Positions 32,661-40,597 of a DNA stretch of 56,326 nt are shown piece after piece (positions within the stretch are counted from its first letter, which is position 1; every line of letters starts with the position of its first letter). The translations under genes and the position numbers were made by a program. The notes below the pieces were generated by a model, which did no database searches, had not been told where the DNA came from, and worked only from the letters and a program-made list of their open reading frames with translations. This stretch comes from Clostridiales bacterium (GTDB taxonomy: Bacteria; Bacillota_A; Clostridia; Saccharofermentanales; Saccharofermentanaceae): NCBI GenBank assembly GCA_017649745.1, contig JAGCGE010000231.1:1-56326 (forward strand). Reading direction: 5' to 3'.

Positions 32661-33402
32661 AGTTTTTAAGAAAGTTAAGAATGCTGTATTCAAAGACAAA
32701 GCAAAGACTTTGACAACTGTTAACTGTGTTGGCGTTATTGTTACGGCAGGAGTTTCGTTTAAGTCTGGTATGAATATTCAAAAGAAAATCGATGATGGAA
32801 CTCTTGAAAAGAAAGATGTAGTTAAGGAATTGCTTCCGGTTGTTGGATCTGTAGCTCTTACTGAATTTGCAGGTATTCGTTCGTATAAGACTAGTGCAAA
32901 GTCGATTGCCGATCTTACTCTTGGGCTGAATCAGGTTAAGCAGGAGTATGCAACTATCGAAAAGAAGATGCGCGAAAGCTTAGGAGACGAAAAGACCGAA
33001 GAGATCAAGAAAGAAGCTATGAAAGATATTCAGGACGAAAAGGTCTCTACAACTCCTGATGCAACTGGATATTTCTGGTTTAGAGATGAGTTTACTGGAG
33101 CTTGTTTCTATACGAGAGAAAAAGATATTTGGCAGGCATGGAGTAAGACTCTTGTCAGAATTAAGTCTGGCGAAGAGGTTGCTTTAACTGACTTCTATTA
33201 CGACATTGAGCGTAAGGATCAGTGCGGAACTTACAACTCTATGATTAAAGAGTTTGGATGGGACGGAGAAGACATTGTCGACAGAAGAGCTTCTATTAGT
33301 ACTGAAGGAGCAACACTTATGGACAATGGCTATCCTTGTAAGCGAATTAGTTATCCTACAGCAAAGCCGCATAAGCTGCTTGATAGGAGGTACAGTAGAT
33401 AG
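32647..33402 (+). CDS. DUF6353-like phage protein
   Basis: A 251-aa protein with a basic N-terminus, a hydrophobic segment (about 23-40), helices, and a C-terminal domain around TGYFWFRDEFTGACFYTREKD in short strands and EEVALTDFYYDIE. The pattern resembles a family of phage proteins I know as DUF6353; the gene at 42830 looks like a distant relative. The number is from memory. GATAGGAGG precedes ATG 32647. Function unknown, probably membrane-linked. Confidence 0.55.
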   Translation: MNVAKVFKKVKNAVFKDKAKTLTTVNCVGVIVTAGVSFKSGMNIQKKIDDGTLEKKDVVKELLPVVGSVALTEFAGIRSYKTSAKSIADLTLGLNQVKQEYATIEKKMRESLGDEKTEEIKKEAMKDIQDEKVSTTPDATGYFWFRDEFTGACFYTREKDIWQAWSKTLVRIKSGEEVALTDFYYDIERKDQCGTYNSMIKEFGWDGEDIVDRRASISTEGATLMDNGYPCKRISYPTAKPHKLLDRRYSR

Positions 33403-33415
33403 AAAGGAGTCTAGT

Positions 33416-33625
33416 ATGTGCGCTAGAATTCAGCTTTCACCACCTTGCAAAAATTGCGAGGAACGGCATAAACTCTGTTGGAGTGAATGCGAGAAGTATA
33501 AGGAATGGAAGACGGAACATGACGAGGCAAAGGCTGATATTTACAAAGACAAGTATAATCGGCTAAGTCTAGACAACTTTCAAATTGAAGGACGTAATAA
33601 GGCACTTAAAAAGAGAGGTAAATAA
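33416..33625 (+). CDS. small cysteine-rich protein
   Basis: A 69-aa protein with PPCKNCEERHKLCWSECEKYKEW (in two pieces, about 10-32), four to five cysteines that can bind one zinc ion, followed by a charged helix. This C..C pattern is common in tiny proteins of Gram-positive phages. AAAGGAG precedes ATG 33416. Its stop overlaps the start of the next gene. Function unknown. Confidence 0.6.
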   Translation: MCARIQLSPPCKNCEERHKLCWSECEKYKEWKTEHDEAKADIYKDKYNRLSLDNFQIEGRNKALKKRGK

Positions 33626-34383
33626 TGAAAAGATATTTCGCTCTATTCTCGTGTGTATTTGTGTTTGTTTTAGTATACTTAGTTATGGTCAATAAGCCAA
33701 AAGAGACTGATATTTCGCCAACAAGTACTCCTACACCAACAATCGAGCTTCATTTAACTATTCTTCCAAATGAACCTACACCAACGGTGACTGATATTTT
33801 GTCACCAACCCCAACTATGACGGTAAGTCCTACTCCTTTCTTTACGGTTGCTCCTAGTCCAACTCCAGTGCCTACTAGCACACCAACGCCAAGTCCTAAG
33901 CCAACTAAGACTCCTACACCGAAACCTACCAAGACTCCTACTCCAAAGGTAGTCAAGGAAGATCATTCGTATAAACCATTGGAACGCTATACAATGTTGA
34001 CAAAGAAAACGTCAGCTCAGTATAAGCTTCAGCAGGTTGCAGTAACGAATGAGCATGGGTTTAGAATGTGTAAAGATCCTAATGGCGAATGGCGTTATTG
34101 TGTTGCTATGGGCACTGCGTGGGCAGGAGGTCATCCTAAAGACATTGGTAGGTGTATTGATATTTATATGGAAAATGGAGCAGTACTCAAGTGTTGCTTA
34201 GGAGACGTCAAAAGTACAGAGCGTTATGGGAGGAAACATAATGACCTTGTCGAATTTATTGTTGATATTTCGAAGGTACAGGAGATTGTTAAAGCGCATG
34301 GAGACGCTTCTTACGAATCTCCTGATTTTGTTGGAGAGGCTTCAAAAGTAGTTGCTTATGAAGACTTGTTTATAGAATTTTGA
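33625..34383 (+). CDS. membrane-anchored surface protein with Pro/Thr linker
   Basis: A 252-aa protein. Residues 1-22 are a signal anchor (YFALFSCVFVFVLVYLVMV). Residues 30-112 are a Thr/Pro/Ser linker with TPTP and KPTKTPTP repeats, typical for spanning the wall. The C-terminal domain (115-252) has GFRMCKDPNGEWRYCVAMGT, then IDIYMENGAVLKCCLGDVKS and HNDLVEFIVDISKV, a pattern resembling small beta-barrel (3D/RlpA-like) domains. It would face outward. Superinfection exclusion or wall modification is possible. The TGA stop lies inside the box TTTTGACATATTTT. Confidence 0.6.
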   Translation: MKRYFALFSCVFVFVLVYLVMVNKPKETDISPTSTPTPTIELHLTILPNEPTPTVTDILSPTPTMTVSPTPFFTVAPSPTPVPTSTPTPSPKPTKTPTPKPTKTPTPKVVKEDHSYKPLERYTMLTKKTSAQYKLQQVAVTNEHGFRMCKDPNGEWRYCVAMGTAWAGGHPKDIGRCIDIYMENGAVLKCCLGDVKSTERYGRKHNDLVEFIVDISKVQEIVKAHGDASYESPDFVGEASKVVAYEDLFIEF

Positions 34384-34451
34384 CATATTTTCAGTTCGAA
34401 CGAAGTGAGAATTGTAGTTTAATTTAACTGTTTAAAAGGAGAAAAACGATT

Positions 34452-35447
34452 ATGAAAACTGTTGATTATGCTGTAAGAATTGCTAATGTTGCTGGTGCTA
34501 CTCCTAATGCTAGAAGAATTCAGTTTGTGTTTGGACCTAAATGTAGAATCCCTAAAGATGCTAAGTATGTAGAGATTTCTCTTGTTATGGGTCGTATTAC
34601 GTTTAAGTTCATTAACGAAAAGCCGGAGCATTCTAGAGTTGGTGTTAAGAGAATTTCGAAGCTTACTTGGAAGGGTTCTAGCACTATGCCTTTTGCCAAT
34701 ATCTCAGACCAGAAGACCATTAAGGACTACGAAGGCTGGGAAGGCGAGTATATGGACGTTTGCAGGTATATGGATGATAATAATATCGTCAAGAACAGTA
34801 TGTTCTATCTCAAGAACGATATGAGACACGCCTATACGAATTATTATAAGAATTCCTCTGCTATTGTAACGCATAAGGAGCCTGATATTTCTGAGGAGAA
34901 GCCTGTGGAAAAGAAGAATCTTGGCGAAGATCTAGTTAAAGCAACTAACGATGTAATTAATAAGATTACATCTAATTTCATTCCTACTACTCTAGCAGCT
35001 ATGACTCCTAAGCCTGATATTTTGCCTCCTATTGAGGACGAAGAGGATGTGCTTTGCAAGGCTATTCTTGATGAGGCTGGCATCTGCTGCCAGAATATGC
35101 AGGCTAAGGTTTCTGACCTTCTCGAGTATCGGCTTAGGAAACGCGAGTTGAGTGTTTCTGAGGCTGAGGGTAATGCCGAGTTCAATAAGATCGTCGTAAA
35201 GTATATTCGTTTGTACAACGCTATCGAGGATCTTATGAAGAACGTTCGCCATACTTGGGGTGATGGTAGAGGTCTGTACGATAAGTACAAGAAGACCAAA
35301 GAGGACTATCCGAATATGAGCGACGAAGATGTAGCTAAGTTCCTTCATGTGACTCCTGAGATGTTGTTGGAGACGAAGGAGGCTATCGAGAGAATTCTCG
35401 AAGATACGAAGGATCGGGTTAAGATTGGTTTCAACATGGAGGGCTGA
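34452..35447 (+). CDS. hypothetical protein, 331 aa
   Basis: A soluble protein with a beta-rich N-terminal part (about 1-75, KYVEISLVMGRITFKFINEK), a linker rich in Pro and Glu (about 145-205) and a helical C-terminal half (DEAGICCQNMQAKVSDLLEYRLRK). The end (EDVAKFLHVTPEMLLETKEAI) looks like a helix-turn-helix-like segment, but this is weak. No family recognised. AAAAGGAG precedes ATG 34452. An AAGTGAGAATT box lies in the leader at 34403. Confidence 0.55.
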   Translation: MKTVDYAVRIANVAGATPNARRIQFVFGPKCRIPKDAKYVEISLVMGRITFKFINEKPEHSRVGVKRISKLTWKGSSTMPFANISDQKTIKDYEGWEGEYMDVCRYMDDNNIVKNSMFYLKNDMRHAYTNYYKNSSAIVTHKEPDISEEKPVEKKNLGEDLVKATNDVINKITSNFIPTTLAAMTPKPDILPPIEDEEDVLCKAILDEAGICCQNMQAKVSDLLEYRLRKRELSVSEAEGNAEFNKIVVKYIRLYNAIEDLMKNVRHTWGDGRGLYDKYKKTKEDYPNMSDEDVAKFLHVTPEMLLETKEAIERILEDTKDRVKIGFNMEG

Positions 35448-35452
35448 TATTT

Positions 35453-35788
35453 ATGGACGATGATTACAAATGCTATAAATGTAAACAGTATAACCGTATA
35501 GCTCATTCGTGTAACTCTAGGATTGGTTGTCTTGAAGAATCAGATCCCTCTGACTTTGAGGTCGGGGGGACTGATATTTTCGAGAGAAGTCCTGAAAGTC
35601 ATAAGACCAGACGAGAGCACTTTAGAGACTTGTCTGATCGGGACTTAGCTATGTTTATTTGTAGGTATGTAACGAATAAGTGTCACTTTTGTTCATACCA
35701 CAAGCAATGCCCAAGAGGCGGAAGTGAAAACTGTTTAAATGGTATACAAAAATGGTTACAGCGGAGGGTAGGTATTTATGATGACTGA
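35453..35788 (+). CDS. cysteine-rich zinc-binding-type protein
   Basis: A 111-aa protein with CYKCKQYNRIAHSCNSRIGC (7-26) and a second cluster CHFCSYHKQCPRGGSENC (about 76-93). It resembles small phage proteins with two zinc knots. A helix RDLSDRDLAMFICRYV lies between. The leader GGCTGATATTTATG contains the stop of the upstream gene. Function unknown; nucleic acid or protein binding is likely. Confidence 0.6.
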   Translation: MDDDYKCYKCKQYNRIAHSCNSRIGCLEESDPSDFEVGGTDIFERSPESHKTRREHFRDLSDRDLAMFICRYVTNKCHFCSYHKQCPRGGSENCLNGIQKWLQRRVGIYDD

Positions 35789-36032
35789 TATTTCTTGGAA
35801 TGAGTTTCCTAAAGTACTTCCTGCAGAAACAGGAGAGTATCTTGTTACAATTAAAGTAACAGATGTATATTCTTATGTAACTATCCGCAATTGGGGTGAA
35901 ATGATCGATTTCAATGGCAAGCATAGAACCACATGGCACTTCTACGATAGCGAATGGGGTAGCATGGTTCAGAATGGTGTTATTGCTTGGCAGAAGTTGC
36001 CAGAACCGTTTAAGAAAGAGGTGGACGAATGA
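35778..36032 (+). CDS. DUF551-like protein
   Basis: An 84-aa protein with WNEFPKVLPAETGEYLVTIK near the start, FYDSEWGSM, and IAWQKLPEPFK at the end. The ending W..LPEP and the first strand match the DUF551 pattern of phage and prophage proteins. It overlaps the previous gene by 11 nt. Function of the family is not known to me. GGAGGGTAGG precedes the start. Confidence 0.65.
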   Translation: MMTDISWNEFPKVLPAETGEYLVTIKVTDVYSYVTIRNWGEMIDFNGKHRTTWHFYDSEWGSMVQNGVIAWQKLPEPFKKEVDE

Positions 36033-36328
36033 CCGATAAAGAGGCGATTGAAGCATTGACCGATAAAGATGTTGTCAATCCGTATTTAACACTTGAAGCA
36101 CTTGAAATAGCGATTGATGCGTTAAAGGAAAGGGCAGAACGCAAGACGGGTAAGTGGATAGCCGAAGAAATCGGTTTAAGGAGATATGCAATGAAATGTT
36201 CTGTATGTGGGATTATTTTGCATGAGGGTTATAATTTTGATAACGCACAAGAATACAAGAAGTACATTGATGGGTTTGGACATTATGATAAGTTTTGCCA
36301 CGAATGCGGTGCAAAGATGGAGGACTGA
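36029..36328 (+). CDS. zinc-ribbon protein
   Basis: A 99-aa protein. The N-terminal helices (EAIEALTDKD, LTLEALEIAIDAL) are followed by GKWIAEEIG and a zinc ribbon CSVCG (about 57-61) with CHECGAKMED at the end (90-99). Similar small zinc-ribbon proteins are common in phages of Firmicutes. ATG 36029 overlaps the previous stop (ATGA). The ending GAGGACTGA gives both the final E-D and the next ribosome binding site. Confidence 0.65.
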   Translation: MTDKEAIEALTDKDVVNPYLTLEALEIAIDALKERAERKTGKWIAEEIGLRRYAMKCSVCGIILHEGYNFDNAQEYKKYIDGFGHYDKFCHECGAKMED

Positions 36329-36334
36329 TATTTT

Positions 36335-36511
36335 ATGGGCATAGAAGCAATAGTTATCTTTTATTTAGTCGAATTAATTCTATGTGTTATAGTACTCTTA
36401 ACTTATAAACATGAAAAAGAAATTGAAATGAGCCAACAGAAGTTAAGAGAAAAGCAAGAGGAACTTATTGCAAAGCTTGAAGAGATTAACAATAAAATTA
36501 GGAGGAACTGA
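36335..36511 (+). CDS. 58-aa membrane-anchored coil
   Basis: A short gene that is easily missed. The membrane helix (about 4-23, EAIVIFYLVELILCVIVLLT) is followed by a charged coiled coil (MSQQKLREKQEELIAKLEEI). ATG 36335 lies behind GGAGGACTGATATTTT, the junction module of this region. Its own end AGGAGGAACTGA again provides the binding site for the next gene. Function unknown. Confidence 0.6.
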   Translation: MGIEAIVIFYLVELILCVIVLLTYKHEKEIEMSQQKLREKQEELIAKLEEINNKIRRN

Positions 36512-36517
36512 TATTTT

Positions 36518-36766
36518 ATGAAATACACAGCTAAAGACGCATGGGAAATGTCTCTAAAGAATAGGCATAGTACTAACATTAGAGACTATATTAATGAAGC
36601 TATTGTTCAGGCTATAAGAGAAGGTAAGTCATGGTGTATGATAATGATCGATCGAAAAACTTACAAAGATCTTGTAGCAGAGTTGAACGATAAGGATTAT
36701 ATTTTCTATTACAATAATGGCATGCTCACGATCTCGTGGTTTGAGGGAGGAGCTAGTAATATTTAA
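36518..36766 (+). CDS. hypothetical protein, 82 aa
   Basis: An alpha/beta protein: helix INEAIVQAIREGKSWCMIMI, helix KTYKDLVAELNDK, then strands YIFYYNNGMLTISW. The layout recurs in the genes at 36778 and 37105 (helix, then a Y-rich strand pair ending in W), so these three may be diverged copies. Leader is the junction module GGAACTGATATTTTATG. Function unknown. Confidence 0.55.
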   Translation: MKYTAKDAWEMSLKNRHSTNIRDYINEAIVQAIREGKSWCMIMIDRKTYKDLVAELNDKDYIFYYNNGMLTISWFEGGASNI

Positions 36767-36777
36767 AGGAGAATTCT

Positions 36778-37089
36778 ATGGATAAGATTTTATTAGTAAG
36801 AATTAATGAAGATGGCAAAAGAGAACCTTATGAAGTATGGGATGCTCAGAGAGCTAGAGTAGCAGCATTAAACATCTTTGAAATGAACGAGATTTGCAGT
36901 ATTATGGATGATATTCAGTCCGAAGCTTATCATGAACTTGATAGAACTTATTGGCGGTATAATCCTGAAAAACTTACTAATAAGTCTAGAAATAAGATCA
37001 TTAAGTATTTGACAAGCTTAGGATACGAGGTTAAGTATGTAAGTAAAAACATTGAAACAAATGTACAAACTTATCGAATTAACTGGTAG
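36778..37089 (+). CDS. hypothetical protein, 103 aa
   Basis: A protein with ILLVRINEDGKREPYEVWDAQ at the start in strand-turn-strand form, helical middle (NIFEMNEICSIMDDIQSEAY) and an end KIIKYLTSLGYEVKYVSKN with final strand YRINW. AAAGGAG precedes ATG 36778. The C-terminal half resembles the neighbours at 36518 and 37105. No known family. Confidence 0.55.
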   Translation: MDKILLVRINEDGKREPYEVWDAQRARVAALNIFEMNEICSIMDDIQSEAYHELDRTYWRYNPEKLTNKSRNKIIKYLTSLGYEVKYVSKNIETNVQTYRINW

Positions 37090-37104
37090 GAGGACTGATA
37101 TTTT

Positions 37105-37413
37105 ATGATGTATTGTAGTAAAGCATTTGAATTATCTGGAGAAGCTGTGGCTATAACTGACCTTAAGAAATTAATCGTAAGCAAAATAGAAGAAGATGTG
37201 GCAAATGGGCGAGATTACACTGCTATCGAATTTGCTGGATATTCTTCTACTGTTAGAAATGCTATTCTTGATTGGCTGCACAGCTTTAAATACAAAACTA
37301 CTTTAGAAAAGTGGAATGACTCTAGAAGTGGCTGGAGCGGTGAATGGCTTAGTATTATTTGGGCTGAATTGGATGAATATGGTAACCGCGTTAAGGCCGA
37401 GTGGAAGGAGTGA
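37105..37413 (+). CDS. hypothetical protein, 102 aa
   Basis: Helix LKKLIVSKIEEDVANGRDYTAI, helix TVRNAILDWLHSFKYKT and strands GEWLSIIWAEL. The order is like that of 36518, suggesting a small local gene family. It starts ATGATG behind GGAGGACTGATATTTT; which ATG is used is open. Function unknown. Confidence 0.55.
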   Translation: MMYCSKAFELSGEAVAITDLKKLIVSKIEEDVANGRDYTAIEFAGYSSTVRNAILDWLHSFKYKTTLEKWNDSRSGWSGEWLSIIWAELDEYGNRVKAEWKE

Positions 37414-37418
37414 TATTT

Positions 37419-37721
37419 ATGAAAAAGTTTAATTATTTAGGAAGAAATAAAAACGGTCGTTATTGCTTACTTAAGTCGGCATATTCTTTTGACGATTTAA
37501 GCAATAATATAGACAATATTGAAAGTGATGATTTTATTCATGTATCTGGCGGATGGGGCGGAGAATATGATTATCCTAATACGATTAATAATATTCTTAG
37601 TAAAAATCCTAGAGAACTTATTCTTAAAAATCCTATAAGTTTTAGTGGAGTTGATAATGACTGGGGTCACGAATATGGATGGGACTTTAACGTAATTGCG
37701 ATTGTCGAAATGGAGGACTGA
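37419..37721 (+). CDS. hypothetical protein, 100 aa
   Basis: An acidic, Asn/Asp-rich soluble protein (FDDLSNNIDNIESDDFIHV, GGWGGEYDYPNTINNILSK, GHEYGWDFNVIAIVEMED). It ends in E-D followed by the junction module. Start ATG 37419 lies 8 nt after the upstream stop TGA in GGAGTGATATTTATG. Acidic character would allow a DNA-mimic role, but this is not supported further. Confidence 0.5.
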   Translation: MKKFNYLGRNKNGRYCLLKSAYSFDDLSNNIDNIESDDFIHVSGGWGGEYDYPNTINNILSKNPRELILKNPISFSGVDNDWGHEYGWDFNVIAIVEMED

Positions 37722-37726
37722 TATTT

Positions 37727-37957
37727 ATGGGTTTAGCATATGAATCGCCTACAATACTTGATCAGGCAAATAATTTGAAACTTGCATGTATAAAACAGAT
37801 CCAACATGTTGATGGTTGTGCAGGTTGTAAATTTTGTGAGGAAGTTACGCCAGCAATAGAAATCGACGGAATCAAGATTAAATATGAGCCTCAGGTTCCA
37901 AGATTTAAATGTAGAATAGGTTATCCTAATTCATGGGTTTTGCCTAAGGAGGACTGA
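37727..37957 (+). CDS. small cysteine-cluster protein
   Basis: A 76-aa protein with CAGCKFC (34-40), a later FKCRIGYPNSW, and few helices. The CxxCxxC cluster can bind zinc or iron. Leader is the full junction module GGAGGACTGATATTTATG. Ends in KED followed by the same module again. Unknown function. Confidence 0.55.
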   Translation: MGLAYESPTILDQANNLKLACIKQIQHVDGCAGCKFCEEVTPAIEIDGIKIKYEPQVPRFKCRIGYPNSWVLPKED

Positions 37958-37962
37958 TATTT

Positions 37963-38163
37963 ATGCCAATATTCATAACATTGCACTATGGAGATCTTTC
38001 TTATACAGTTAATGTGGCTAACATTCTGTTTATCTCAAGAGTCGAAACTGGTAAACCATATACTGTGGTTAAGTTTTATAGAAACGAAATCTGGGTCGAT
38101 GAGACTCCAGAGACAATTAAAAACATGATTCAAGCTTACGTTTTTGATTACTATAACAAATAG
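37963..38163 (+). CDS. FlbD-like small beta protein
   Basis: A 66-aa protein with TLHYGDLSYTVNVANILFISR, GKPYTVVKFYRNEIWVDETPETIKNMI. This order (strand, V.V.NI..I, strand ending in V.ETPE.I..MI) resembles FlbD-type small proteins, often seen in phages with unknown role. It stands between two junction modules. The resemblance is moderate. Confidence 0.55.
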   Translation: MPIFITLHYGDLSYTVNVANILFISRVETGKPYTVVKFYRNEIWVDETPETIKNMIQAYVFDYYNK

Positions 38164-38177
38164 GAGGACTGATATTT

Positions 38178-38396
38178 ATGGCTAAAATATTTTCATGCGA
38201 TAGATGTGGAGAGTTGTATGTAATTGATCCGCCTAGTTCTTCTAATACAAACAGCTTTGGACGTAATTTAGTTATATGCCTCAGAACTAAGATTAATCCC
38301 GATAATACATTTGACTTATGCAAGAAATGCCAAAATGAGCTTGAAGATTGGTATTATAAGAAAGAACTTAAAAATGCATTTAATAAGGAGGACTGA
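38178..38396 (+). CDS. zinc-binding phage protein
   Basis: A 72-aa protein with CDRCGELY (7-14) and DLCKKCQNELEDWYYKK (about 46-62). CxxC followed by FDLC..C...L..W is a known pattern of small zinc proteins in Firmicutes phages. Junction modules on both sides. DNA or protein binding is likely, the target unknown. Confidence 0.65.
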   Translation: MAKIFSCDRCGELYVIDPPSSSNTNSFGRNLVICLRTKINPDNTFDLCKKCQNELEDWYYKKELKNAFNKED

Positions 38397-38401
38397 TATT
38401 T

Positions 38402-38614
38402 ATGAGCAGCTACATGAGAACACTTGAAAGAGGTAAGATCCGCTCCCAGATGGAGGCACAGAATGTAACCAAGAAGAACAAGAAACTTAAGGTATGGTGG
38501 GATGCTTATAAGGAAGAGAAGCGTAAGTACCTTGAGAAACTTGCCGAGCGTGGTTATGTAATGGTAACTCGTAAGCAGTATGAGCAGAAGATTCGGAGGA
38601 AGAATAACGCATGA
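38402..38614 (+). CDS. basic helical protein, 70 aa
   Basis: A strongly basic, helical protein (KKNKKLKVWWDAYKEEKRKYLEKLAERGY). Charge suggests nucleic acid binding. GAGGACTGATATTTATG precedes it; the next gene overlaps by 4 nt. Function unknown. Confidence 0.55.
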   Translation: MSSYMRTLERGKIRSQMEAQNVTKKNKKLKVWWDAYKEEKRKYLEKLAERGYVMVTRKQYEQKIRRKNNA

Positions 38615-38823
38615 TATTTAAGAGACATCTCAAAAGTTATAGTGTATCTATTAACTATGAAGACTTGTCTCAGATTGTAACTATCGTTGCCCCGTCGAGA
38701 AGAAAGGCTCTCAAAGGTGCTAGACAGCTCTGGGAGCCTTATATTTCTCAGTACGACACCGAATGGCCTGAGACAAAGAAAAGAATTAAGTATAAGATTC
38801 ACGATGTAAGGAGAATAAGATGA
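38611..38823 (+). CDS. hypothetical basic protein, 70 aa
   Basis: An alpha/beta protein: SYSVSINYEDLSQIVTIVAPSR, helix RKALKGARQLWEPYI, then KRIKYKIHDVRRIR. Start ATGA overlaps the previous stop, with CGGAGGAAG upstream. The single-sheet fold with one helix is frequent in small phage proteins. Function unknown. Confidence 0.55.
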   Translation: MIFKRHLKSYSVSINYEDLSQIVTIVAPSRRKALKGARQLWEPYISQYDTEWPETKKRIKYKIHDVRRIR

Positions 38824-39095
38824 AATTAATGGTTGAGTTGCCAGACAATATTTACAAAGAACTTACTGAAACAGCGGTAATTGTAACTGATATTTATCCG
38901 GTAACGATTGAAAGGGCATTAACAGAAGCAAAACCACTACCGCAATGTAAAGACTGCAAGCACTTTGAAACAGATGCTTTTGCTACTATTGATGGCATTC
39001 AGCTTGTTATAGGGCACGAAGTCTGTACTAAGTGGGGAGCAGGGTGTAAGACAAAAGAGGACGGTTATTGCTTTATGTTTGAACCAAAGGAGTGA
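38820..39095 (+). CDS. cysteine-rich phage protein
   Basis: A 91-aa protein. The N-terminal MKLMVELPDNIYKELTE looks like a small binding domain, followed by CKDCKHFE (about 42-49), VCTKWGAGCKTKEDGYCFMFEPK. The second part is common in Firmicutes phages (probably zinc-binding). Overlaps the previous gene by 4 nt. Function unknown. Confidence 0.6.
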   Translation: MKLMVELPDNIYKELTETAVIVTDIYPVTIERALTEAKPLPQCKDCKHFETDAFATIDGIQLVIGHEVCTKWGAGCKTKEDGYCFMFEPKE

Positions 39096-39100
39096 TATTT

Positions 39101-39286
39101 ATGTATGGAGGATTTGAAAAAACATACAATGAGTTAGTTCAAACGTTGTATGATAAGAATCTCAAGATTAAACTTCTTGAAAAAGAGAATCAAGGACTAA
39201 AAAACGCATTAAGTATGATGAAAATGTATGTTGAAAAACTTTCTGGACAGGTTAAAGACATGCAAGAATTTTTAAAGGAGGACTGA
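39101..39286 (+). CDS. 61-aa coiled-coil protein
   Basis: The product is almost one continuous coiled coil (TLYDKNLKIKLLEKENQGLK, MMKMYVEKLSGQVKDMQEFL) without membrane part. ATG 39101 follows AAGGAGTGATATTT. It ends in KED and the junction module. Possibly a dimerisation or adaptor protein. Confidence 0.55.
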   Translation: MYGGFEKTYNELVQTLYDKNLKIKLLEKENQGLKNALSMMKMYVEKLSGQVKDMQEFLKED

Positions 39287-39291
39287 TATTT

Positions 39292-39711
39292 ATGAAAGTT
39301 TATGCTGTTACAGCTGGATCGTATTCTGACTATCATATTGTAGCAATAACTGATGATAAAGAAAAAGCAGATGCGTTGGTTGAACTTATTAACAAGCAAT
39401 GCGACAAATATGGAAATGACGACGCTTATGCCGAAGAATATGATACGAAGGACGTTGATATTGCTGTTACTCATCCAAACAGAAAGTATTTCTGCGTACG
39501 CTCATATGCCTATAATAACTGGATTATTCGATGCGGTGAGATTAGCTTAGACGAATATCTTCAGTATAGGTATCAGAGTTGTTATGTTAATGACACATGT
39601 TTTAATAATTACTGGACTTTTTACTGTTCAGCCAGAAGTCAAGACCAAGCTATTAAGAAGGCTACTGATTGGTTTGCTCAGGAAAAAGCTAGAATAGAAG
39701 GAGTGATATAA
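39292..39711 (+). CDS. DUF7336-like protein
   Basis: A 139-aa protein that opens MKVYAVTAGSYSDYHIVAIT followed by DDKEKADALVELINK, a pattern I recall for phage proteins called DUF7336 (number from memory). The C-terminal half has strands and the helix DQAIKKATDWFAQEKARI. Junction module GAGGACTGATATTTATG precedes the start. Function unknown. Confidence 0.6.
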   Translation: MKVYAVTAGSYSDYHIVAITDDKEKADALVELINKQCDKYGNDDAYAEEYDTKDVDIAVTHPNRKYFCVRSYAYNNWIIRCGEISLDEYLQYRYQSCYVNDTCFNNYWTFYCSARSQDQAIKKATDWFAQEKARIEGVI

Positions 39712-39713
39712 TA

Positions 39714-40592
39714 ATGAAAAGTCTTGAAGAGCTATACAAATCTATAGAACGTATTCGAAATAACAGTATTTATGGGTTACCTATGTGCAAGCTCGATGAT
39801 AAGACTTATGAGTATTGTCGGAATGATGCGTTGGATACGTATAGATATTTGGCTGAGTATATGGCCGTTAAACCGGTTACAGCAAAAGAAATGTTGGAAT
39901 ATTCAAGGAGGAACAATAATATGTTTGACGTAAATAATAATGTTTATTTGGTAAGATGGAATAAAAGTAATGACAACCTCAATGAAGGAACTATTACACT
40001 TTTGGGAAAAGTAAGAAATGCTAGTATAACTGAATCGTGTGCACCTTATACGACTTATGCTAGTAACTCTGTTTACGTACCTCTTGCACCTATGCGTGAG
40101 ATAAGATTAGAGGCTGATATTTCTGCTGAATACAGCGACACCAGTGACTTCGCACGAGTTCTTACTTGCCTTGGAGGCTACGCAAAAATGGGAATAGAGT
40201 CAGCAAAGACAAAAGCAAAAGGTCTTATTGCTTGGAATACAGCAAATAAATTCGAAATCAAGAAAGTGATATTCTCTGGACCTTGCACGATTGTCTTCTG
40301 GGCCGATGGTACTAAAACTATGGTACGCGTTCAGGGAAACGATAAGCTTGACAGAGAAAAGGGTCTCGCTATGGCTATTGCTAAGAAGGCCTATGGAAAC
40401 AAGGGTAGTTATGGCAATATTTTCAAGAGATGGTTACTTGGCGAGAACTGGAGAAAGCTCGAAAGAGCTGCTGCAAAGATCGCTAAGATGGCTAAAGTAG
40501 ATAAAGCATCTGATGAAGATCTTAAGAAGGCTATAGACAAGTCTAAGAAGATCATTGAGAAGTCAAAGAAAAAGTCAAATAAAAAGAGGTGA
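39714..40592 (+). CDS. conserved phage protein, probably fused or with internal start
   Basis: A 292-aa protein. Residues 1-68 form a small helical domain. The C-terminal half carries KKVIFSGPCTIVFWADGTKT, then DREKGLAMAIAKKAYGNKG and a basic tail; this block is widespread in Firmicutes phages, with unknown role. An in-frame ATG at 39921 has AAGGAGG 9 nt upstream, so a 223-aa form may be made or two genes may have fused. It overlaps nothing; GGAGTGATATAATAATG precedes 39714. Confidence 0.65.
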   Translation: MKSLEELYKSIERIRNNSIYGLPMCKLDDKTYEYCRNDALDTYRYLAEYMAVKPVTAKEMLEYSRRNNNMFDVNNNVYLVRWNKSNDNLNEGTITLLGKVRNASITESCAPYTTYASNSVYVPLAPMREIRLEADISAEYSDTSDFARVLTCLGGYAKMGIESAKTKAKGLIAWNTANKFEIKKVIFSGPCTIVFWADGTKTMVRVQGNDKLDREKGLAMAIAKKAYGNKGSYGNIFKRWLLGENWRKLERAAAKIAKMAKVDKASDEDLKKAIDKSKKIIEKSKKKSNKKR

Positions 40593-40597
40593 TATTT

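Noticed and set aside
33750..33956. Gly/Val repeat frame on the - strand
   Set aside because: It is only the antisense of the Pro/Thr repeat linker of the surface protein.
27903..34390. TTTTGACATATTT boxes as ordinary sigma-A promoters
   Set aside because: Only the copy at 27907 has a -10-like box 17 nt downstream; others are followed by ribosome binding sites or unrelated sequence.
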